Positions 57,885 through 64,000 of a DNA stretch of 64,000 nt are shown here, in pieces. Both the position numbers and the translations under genes were made by a program. Each line of letters opens with the position of its first letter. The first letter of the stretch is position 1. Location: assembly GCA_030386875.1 (NCBI GenBank), contig CM059573.1, forward strand, positions 32,839,891 through 32,903,890, given 5' to 3'. Below the pieces are notes generated by a model. The model saw only the letters and a list, made by a program, of their open reading frames with translations, was not told the DNA's origin and did no database searches. The DNA is from Morinoia aosen. Taxonomy: Eukaryota; Arthropoda; Malacostraca; Amphipoda; Talitridae.

Positions 57885-58245
57885 TCCCCTTCAGGGGGAG
57901 ACAACTTTTGTATCCATGGGAATTAGTGCTCACAGGGGGACAACGTGAGGGCCCGAGCTTAGATTTAAGTAGGCCTTCTTTTTGTTGAAATTGAATGTTT
58001 GGTTATGTTAACTGACAATCTTTTTTCGGTTCACTGTTGTCCTGTTTTTCAGCACCTACTACTTTCTACTTCAACTTTGATCTTGTTTCATTAACTTCTT
58101 TCTCAATTTAGTGTTTCTATGCCCTTTCTGCACAGATTCAGCGTTCCTTTAACTCCTTACTAAGGTTTCTTCTTCCTTCCTCTCTTTGGATCTCATTTGT
58201 TGAGGATAAGGAGGTTCAAACTAACCAATGATCTAACCTAATTCT
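57885..58245 (+). repeat. Hairpin repeat family, copy 4
   Basis: CCCCTTCAGGGGGAGACAAC, TTGTATCCATGGGAATTAGT and the T-rich body; tail 'ggataaggaggttcaaactaacc'. Full length. Confidence 0.8.
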
Positions 58246-58508
58246 TCTCATTCCCATCCTTTCTCCTGCTTGTTTTCAGGGAATTTCGGATTCATTTGCA
58301 TTTCCTGGTGTACATTTTTGGTCCTGCTCACCATTTCACGGTTTGCAATTTATAGTCATCCTCTTCATCCTGTTCTTACTACAAGTCTCCTTTCATCACA
58401 CAGACATCTCTTCCAAGTTCCAACTTCTCTCACTGTGATGATGAATTGCACCTACATCACAGAAATGCTGTTTTGTTGTGAGTTTGCTAATTTTTTTTTG
58501 CCTCTCAG

Positions 58509-58637
58509 GTTCCGAAACAGAAGAAAAAGGACCCTCAACCCATTAGCAAGAAAAATACGGATAAGAAGAGGAAATGTCTCCAGTTATGTGCAAGGGAAGT
58601 ATGGAAAAACGAAAATTTTTTGAAACAGAAAAAGTGA
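58509..58637 (+). CDS. Possible Lys-rich terminal exon
   Basis: A strong acceptor (tttttttttgcctctcag) precedes 42 codons ending in TGA at 58635: VPKQKKKDPQPISKKNTDKK, then RKCLQLCAREVWKNENFLKQ. This could be the basic C-terminus of a host protein. It could also be chance, since it is short, and no upstream exon is linked. Confidence 0.35.
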   Translation, partial: VPKQKKKDPQPISKKNTDKKRKCLQLCAREVWKNENFLKQKK

Positions 58638-58732
58638 AAGGCCGTACGTGTGTGGAAATGAAAATATATTTGTTGCTGAAGGAAGAATTCTTCAACGCTA
58701 AATTGTTATCACAATAACTTCAACTTAAAAGC

Positions 58733-58880
58733 ACCCCTGGGGGGAGACAAGTATTTTATCTGTGTGAATTAGTGCTCCAATAAGGAGCATATGAGATCTC
58801 GAGCTGACGGTTAAGTAGCCCTTTTTTATAATGAATAGGTTTTTGCTTTTTACGGACTCATTCAGTTCTTGGTTTTGTTA
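58733..58880 (+). repeat. Hairpin repeat family, copy 5 (truncated)
   Basis: CACCCCTGGGGGGAGACAAG through 'acggactcattcagttcttgg'. The 3' half is missing. Confidence 0.6.
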
Positions 58881-59470
58881 AGCAGAAATAAGTCATTTGC
58901 CTAGCTTTGGTAAGACAATTCGTGAAGTAATCGAATCAAACTGTCCCAAGCCTAACACTTGTTGCTCGCAGATTACATTCTCCCTCATCAAGTTTTATGT
59001 GAAGTGTAGAAATGTACAATCAATCAGAGTAGATCATTACGAAAGACATGTGTGAAAGAAAAAGGGACAAAATAACGAACAATTAAGTTTTTCCCCTCGA
59101 TGAAACTTGGTCTATAAAGTGTCCCATTTTGGTAAGACTGGTATGACCCGTGCATCATGCACAGTCCTGCAGCGCTACAGGAGCGTTGAACAAAACATAA
59201 ATTATTGCGTTTACTTTATTAAGTTGAATTTAATTCGCATGTCCTCTAAGTATTCTGGGGTACAGCAGTGCATTGCAGATTTTTACAAATGTGTATCTAA
59301 CTATAACTTTCAATTTTTTATGATGGAAAACACGGAGCACTTCTGTTGAAATGAAGAGGGGCAAAATTTCTTAGAATTCTATTATGCGATTATTAAGCTA
59401 CCAGAAGATTTGAAGTAGTTCACATTACTAATTGGTGTCAAGGGGTTTAGGACCCAATATATAATTAATC

Positions 59471-59523
59471 ATCAGGGAGACACAACTACTGTGTCAAAGG
59501 AAATTAGCTATCCCAGGGGGATA
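59471..59523 (+). repeat. Hairpin repeat family, copy 6 (5' fragment)
   Basis: CATCAGGGAGACACAACTAC ... CCCAGGGGGATA, ending where the mariner element begins. Confidence 0.55.
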
Positions 59524-60112
59524 CGAGGGGTAGGCCTAGTCAAAAAGTTCTCAGACAATGCCATAATTTCTTTATTTACCAACTCATTACTTTTATTTTT
59601 CGACATAAGCTCCATTGTGGTCTATACACTTTTGTAATTTATTTTTCCACCTGTAAATGCCTTCCTGATAAAATTGGGGGGAGGGGGAGCTTGTTCCAGT
59701 AGGTTCTTTACGAGAGAGATGTTTTCATTTGTTGCTGTTGTGAGTCTTCCTCCTCGTGGGTCGTCATCAAGTTGGGCTCTTCCCTCTTTAGAGCGTTCAA
59801 TCCAATCATAAACGACTGCTCTACGTGGTGCAGAGTCTCCATAAACCTGCTGTTAGCAAACCTTCGATGATTTCAAAAGGTTTCAAATTCAGTTAAGTTA
59901 AAAATTTGATGTTAGCTCTGATCTCAAAATTTGTCATTTGAAAGGTTGAAAATTACTATTTTGAGATGCAACCTCTCTCGATGCTGACCTGACACAGACT
60001 GATGAGACAGCTGCAAGTTATCAAGGAAGCTCTAAGGACAGGTTTCAACTTGTTAATCTCTGTTCAGTTCAAAATTATGGCAATTGTCTCAGAACTTTTT
60101 GACTAACCCTCG
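59524..60112 (-). mobile_element. mariner element, internally deleted
   Basis: TA flanks both ends (59522-59523, 60113-60114). Ends CGAGGG...TAGTCAAAAAGTTCT and, reverse-complemented, CGAGGGTTAGTCAAAAAGTT are inverted. The left end has a small TAGGCC insertion. The minus strand keeps the start and end of a mariner transposase with the catalytic middle removed. Confidence 0.75.
59593..59937 (-). pseudogene. mariner transposase, N- and C-termini only
   Basis: The ATG at 59937-59935 opens MTNFEIRANIKFLT, then (stop) LNLKPFEIIEGL. After a shift comes RAVVYDWIERSKEGRAQLDD and PRGGRLTTATNENISLVKNL, the second helix-turn-helix and WVPHEL-side linker region of mariner proteins. It jumps directly to EGIYRWKNKLQKCIDHNGAY then VEK and a stop at 59593, the usual C-terminal end. 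The D,D34D catalytic middle (about 200 residues) is absent. Confidence 0.7.
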
Positions 60113-60212
60113 TATTCCATGTTGCACTGCTTGAAGAGATTTAACGTGAAACCGCGCTGTAACGCATTATAGCCAGACGTCATATCGTCTTAGAAGTTTG
60201 AAGATGAAGAAA

Positions 60213-60345
60213 CTGCAATATGGCCGGGCGCGCTACGTTGGTACATCGGGGTTTTCAGCGTGGGTAAGTCGTCCGGCCATAAATGGGTGGGCAGCTGAAA
60301 CCCCACTACGGGGTTTGGATGCCCAGTGCGTTCGACTGTACAGTG
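60213..60345 (+). repeat. SINE-like repeat, copy 1
   Basis: ATGGCCGGGCGCGCTACG (A-box-like) is followed by GCGTGGGTAAGTCGTCCGGC and GCTGAAACCCCACTACGGGG. The second copy at 62225-62365 matches in order. tRNA-derived origin is inferred from the A-box-like start. The B box is weak. Confidence 0.45.
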
Positions 60346-60533
60346 TTGTGAACAAATTTTAACGGGGAGACACTTGTAATCTTGAGTTGCAATTATAACC
60401 ACGATGCTCATATAATTTTGATGTTTCAAATAATAGTGATGTTCATCTTGTGTGGTGATTTGGAAGAGTCTGGTACGAATTAAATTATGTGACCTTCGGT
60501 GTGACATAGTTTGAGTAATTGAAGCGCTAGCTA

Positions 60534-60552
60534 CTACTACTACTACTACAAA
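60534..60552. repeat. (TAC)n microsatellite
   Basis: Six or so TAC units. A second short run occurs near 60769-60784 inside the adjacent hairpin repeat. Confidence 0.9.
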
Positions 60553-60613
60553 TTGTCCCATTTTGGTTAGACCGATATGACCTGGATCCAATACATGTAC
60601 AGTTCATCATAAA

Positions 60614-60955
60614 AGGGGTACAACTTCTGTATCCAAGGGAATTGGCGATCCTAGGAGGAATATGTGAGGTCCCGAGTAGCGAGTTAGGTAGGCTTTTTTT
60701 GTTGAAATAAGTTTGTATTATGGGATGAACAATTTTTTTTTGGTTCACTGTTGTCCTGTTTCTCAGCTGCTACTACTACTACTTTTTCATTAAACTTTTA
60801 TCTTGTTTCATGAACTTCTTTCTGAATGTACAGTTTCAATGCACCTTGTGCATAGATTCCGCGTTTCCTTAATTCCATATTTAACAGTCCCTTCTTCCTT
60901 CCTCTATTTCGAACGTCTTTGTTGCGGTTAGGGAGCCTTTAACCTAACATCTGAT
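60614..60955 (+). repeat. Hairpin repeat family, copy 7
   Basis: AAAGGGGTACAACTTCTGTA, GGGAATTGGCGATCC, the T-rich body with a TAC run, and tail 'ggttagggagcctttaacc'. Confidence 0.75.
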
Positions 60956-61215
60956 CTCGAATCAACGTTGCGTAAAATATAGACATAACTTTTTAATATC
61001 GTAAATCACGCTCTAAGAGTCCCTAGGGCTTTGCAAGTTCCAAAAACGTTATTTTCACTTTCCAGCTTGCGTGTTAATGTTTAAACTTTTTTTAGCATTC
61101 ATTTTTATCCTTTCACAGTTTCTGATTTTAGCAACGACAGTACTTCTAAGGTGTGGTAGTAGCTGTAATGTGTTCCAAAATTGTCCAGCCCATGCTAATT
61201 GTCTCTTGGTTTTTA

Positions 61216-61762
61216 CAGGGTCGGCCAGAAGTAACTTACTCTTGTAATTTGATAATATAAGTAAAACTATCAACGCTAGGAAGTTGAAATTGATTTATTG
61301 AAAGAAAGAATTTTTTATAGGTTAACACTATTGTTATTAACAGGAAGAGAAAGAGTATTGTTGGGAGAGTGCTTTCCAAATAACTTAATTTTACGATTTG
61401 GTAACATCCCTTGGTCTCCTTGTTCTCCAGATTTGTCCCCATGAGACTTCTTCTTGTGGGGCTCCCGTAAGTCACGAGTTAATGTAGCCAATTTAACAAA
61501 TTTACAAGAACTTGAAAATAAAATTTTATATGAAATAGCTCAACTCGCGCCTGATACACTGAGGAGCGTTATGGAAGCGACAAAGAAAAGAGCTCTAATT
61601 TGTCTAAACAGTCGTGGCACTCATTCGAACGTATTTAAAATTTAGCCTTGATAAACCATAAAAATGTTATTCTTTCAAATTAAACAAGTTTCAACTCCCT
61701 AGCGTTCATAGTGTTTCTAGTATTAGCAAATTAAAAGGCTCGGTTACTTCTGGCCCACCCTG
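61216..61762 (+). mobile_element. Tc1/mariner-type element with about 130-bp TIRs, deleted
   Basis: TA|CAGGGTCGGCCAGAAGTAAC at the left and GTTACTTCTGGCCCACCCTG|TA at the right. The arms stay similar inward (AACGCTAGGAAGTTGAAA against its inverted partner). It keeps only the C-terminal part of a transposase. Confidence 0.8.
61340..61645 (+). pseudogene. Tc1/mariner transposase C-terminus
   Basis: It reads FGNIPWSPCSPDLSP, a TGA at 61442-61444, then DFFLWGSRKSRV, NLQELENKILYEIAQLAP, DTLRSVMEATKKRALICLNS and a TAG at 61643. WSPxSPDLSPxDFFLWG carries the third catalytic Asp of Tc1/mariner proteins. The first two acids and the DNA-binding domain are missing. Confidence 0.75.
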
Positions 61763-62224
61763 TATAATATGTATAGCGATTGGTGTTATTTTTATATTTA
61801 TAGCATTTCTTTGAGAGTTATCTTCACGTTGTTCTTGGTGTTATAACGGAAAGGTATTTCTATGAGATTTCAATTCTGCAGGGTAGATTTCACAAATTGT
61901 GTATTTTACGTTTCAAGCTTCTGGTTACAGCTGAAGTCTTAAAATTTGTTATGTCCAACAGGAAAGGAAATGAGATTTGTAATTTCTAAGCGGTGACAGG
62001 AGGAAACATAAGCGTGGCCAACCTGTTATCTGATGGGGGACTTATTCATAAAGTTATGGAATTTGTTAACAAAGTGAATGTATTAGGGAATATATGATGT
62101 AAAATCTGAGTGGACCCACCCAGTTCAAGAGTGGCGAGGTTGTGTTTTAATGTTTGTATTACGGTTTGCCTATGTCTTAGTCTTGTAGCAGTTGGTATGT
62201 TCTGCGGCACAGTTTAGAACCATT

Positions 62225-62365
62225 AATGGCCGAGCGTACTGCGCTCCTCAACGCAGAGTTGAGGTAAGTGAGCTGGAGCTCTTACCCAGCGCGGGTAAGA
62301 CGCTCAGCCAAAGTGAGGGTGTGAGCTGGAACCCCAACTTTGGGGTCCTAGCTTCAATCCTTCCA
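62225..62365 (+). repeat. SINE-like repeat, copy 2
   Basis: AATGGCCGAGCGTACTGCGC (A-box-like), GCGCGGGTAAGACGCTCAGC, GAGCTGGAACCCCAACTTTG and GTCCTAGCTTCAATCC (weak B-box-like). It parallels copy 1. Confidence 0.5.
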
Positions 62366-63079
62366 CATTCATTGTTCCATTGCATCCATGTACCCTGGTT
62401 CTTCAGGTAAAAATTACGAGTTTCAGCTATATTGGCCTCAATCTTTGTTCATATGGTGATTGAATCCATATGATGACTGGTAAAAAGAAGCAAATGTTGT
62501 GATAAGTGTTAGAATGTCCATGACAGCTCCTTTTCGGGTGGCTCATGCTAAACGGTAGTTATCGATATTTATGTAATACTATATTGCTGTGTAACGAATG
62601 GGGGTGAAGTTCTGGAGAATTGTTGTGGCCCGACGAAAGGAGGGCGTACTTAATGTGTTATGCCAGTTATTGTTGAAGTCGGACATGAGTTCTGTTTTTT
62701 GCTGAAACGTGTATTGTATTGAATTGCATCGTACTTGACTGAGTAAGATGGAATATGCGAACAATAACGTCGTAATTGAAGTAATCTGTATAGATAGCGG
62801 AGAAAGATGGAAGACACTCATGACCTCAGTGTATCACCGTACAACAACACAGCAACTTTGGTAGAAATGCCAAAGCGACAACTAAATAGTCTATGACCGA
62901 AGTTGTTGTTAAGTGAGATTATTATTCATTTATATATATATATTTAAAACTGGAGCTAATGGCATATTATAGGATGTGTGCCGTATATGTCTGTACACAT
63001 ATATATATATATCTGTATATTTATTAATTAAAGGACGTAGTGTTCACTATAAAATTGCTACAATAATGTATTTATCGAA
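62366..63079. other. Non-coding DNA with (TA)n tracts
   Basis: TA runs at 62931-62945 and 62998-63012. No gene recognised. Confidence 0.45.
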
Positions 63080-63406
63080 CCCCTCAGGGGGATACAGGTA
63101 TTGTATCTATGGGAATTAGCGCTCCCAGGGGGACTATGTGAGGGCCTGAGCTAAAGGTTAGGTAGGCTTCCTTTTGTTGTAATAAAATAGGTTTTTGTTT
63201 TGTTACGGACCATCTTTTTTCGGTCCACTGCTGTCCTGTTTTTCAGCACATACTACTTTCTTCTTCAACTTTTTTCTTGTTTCATGAACTTCTTTCCTAG
63301 CTTACTGTTTCTGTGCATCTTGTGCATAGATTCCGCGTTCCCTCAACTCCATACTAAATGGTGCCTTCCTCTTTCCTCTCTTGGAACATCTTTGTCGGGG
63401 TTAAGG
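63080..63406 (+). repeat. Hairpin repeat family, copy 8
   Basis: CCCCTCAGGGGGATACAGGT, ATTGTATCTATGGGAATTAG and GCGCTCCCAGGGGG, then the body to 'gtcggggttaag'. Directly abuts copy 9. Confidence 0.85.
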
Positions 63407-63810
63407 CCCCTCAGGGGGATACAACTATTGTATCTATGGGAATTAGCGCTCCCAGGGGAAAAATGTGAGGGCCTGAGCTGAGAGTTAGGTAGGCCTTCTT
63501 TTTGTTGAAATAAAATGTTTTTTTTTTTGTTATGTTAAGGACCACCTTTTTTCGGTTCACTACTGTCCTGTTTTTCAGCACCTCTGACTTTCTTCTTCAA
63601 CTTTTATCTTATTTCATGAACTTCTTTCCCATCTTACTGTTTCTATGCCCTTTCTGCATAGATTCCTCATTTTCCCATCTCCATACTAAATGGGGCCTTC
63701 CTCCTTCCTCTCTTCGATACGCTCTATTTTTGCAGCGGTTAGGGAGGCTTAAACTAACTTATAATCTTATCATAATTTTAATCTGTCGGGGTTAGGGGAG
63801 GCTGAAACTT
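63407..63810 (+). repeat. Hairpin repeat family, copy 9
   Basis: CCCCTCAGGGGGATACAACT, ATTGTATCTATGGGAATTAG and GCGCTCCCAGGGG, then the full body with tail 'ggttagggaggcttaaactaac'. It sits head-to-tail with copy 8. Confidence 0.85.
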
Positions 63811-64000
63811 TCTTATATAATAATAATAATGTATTCATCGAATAAATATGGATGTAAGGCTACTTTTTCCATGTAATTGCATGTTTTACTGTATTGAGGG
63901 ATTTTCACTGGGAAAAGTGTAGCTACTGGAATGACTACAGCAATACTGCCAATATTCCTGGAGTTACTCAAAGCTATACTTTTAGTTCAACAATGCTCTT

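Noticed and set aside
17649..63481. Recurring minus-strand peptide LPNSQLGPS...PPGSANSHRYN as a conserved protein
   Set aside because: It is the antisense reading of the hairpin repeat; different copies break the frame and flanks are unrelated.

Overview
This is a eukaryotic window, AT-rich and gene-poor, made mostly of layered transposable-element (TE) remnants. The TE mix (BEL/Pao LTR retroelement, Penelope-like element, mariner/Tc1, pogo-like, several hAT, PIF/Harbinger-like and TTAA-target elements) and the intron-like gaps point to an invertebrate, most likely an arthropod and probably an insect. No bacterial operons, rRNA genes or CRISPR arrays are visible. Almost every coding stretch is a broken transposase or retroelement frame. 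Host-gene signal is limited to short exon-like pieces.

Layout. 1-3.3 kb is non-coding. 4.0-14.8 kb is a four-level nest. A transposase-domain gene (3996-4426, continued at 13778-14760) is split by a minus-strand BEL/Pao element (4427-13772, TSD GTGAC). Its low-coordinate LTR is split by a Harbinger-like element (4918-6511, TSD TTA), which is split in turn by a hAT remnant (5047-6017). 15.0-15.6 kb is the 3' end of a Penelope-like element with a GIY-YIG endonuclease. 15.8-19.9 kb holds three copies of a hairpin-rich repeat, always on the + strand, a mariner-type MITE, a Kolobok-like TTAA element, and one terminal exon of an unidentified host gene (17358-17715). 20.4-24.5 kb is a pair of 1.2-kb direct repeats around a 1.7-kb core with a heat-shock-promoter-like module. 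26.2-29.2 kb is a related unit in the opposite orientation inside about 290-bp inverted repeats.

29.5-36 kb has a hAT zinc-finger remnant, a second TTAA element and non-coding DNA. 36.9-40.9 kb carries exon-like pieces of a conserved minus-strand gene that I could not name. 41.1-51.6 kb has two larger hAT pseudogenes and a pogo-like transposase lacking its catalytic core. 52.4-56.1 kb is a cluster of long-inverted-repeat elements with 8-bp TSDs, one inserted into another member of its own family. 57.9-63.8 kb is dense in the + strand hairpin repeat, with a deleted mariner, a Tc1/mariner C-terminal fragment, a possible host exon and two copies of a SINE-like sequence.

Most notable are two protein-poor repeated units that each place a CCAAT / heat-shock element / TATA-like promoter about 1.1 kb upstream of the same conserved block, and the 8-bp-TSD inverted-repeat family caught inserting into itself. 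All alignments here were made by eye. Percent identities and database matches were not computed.
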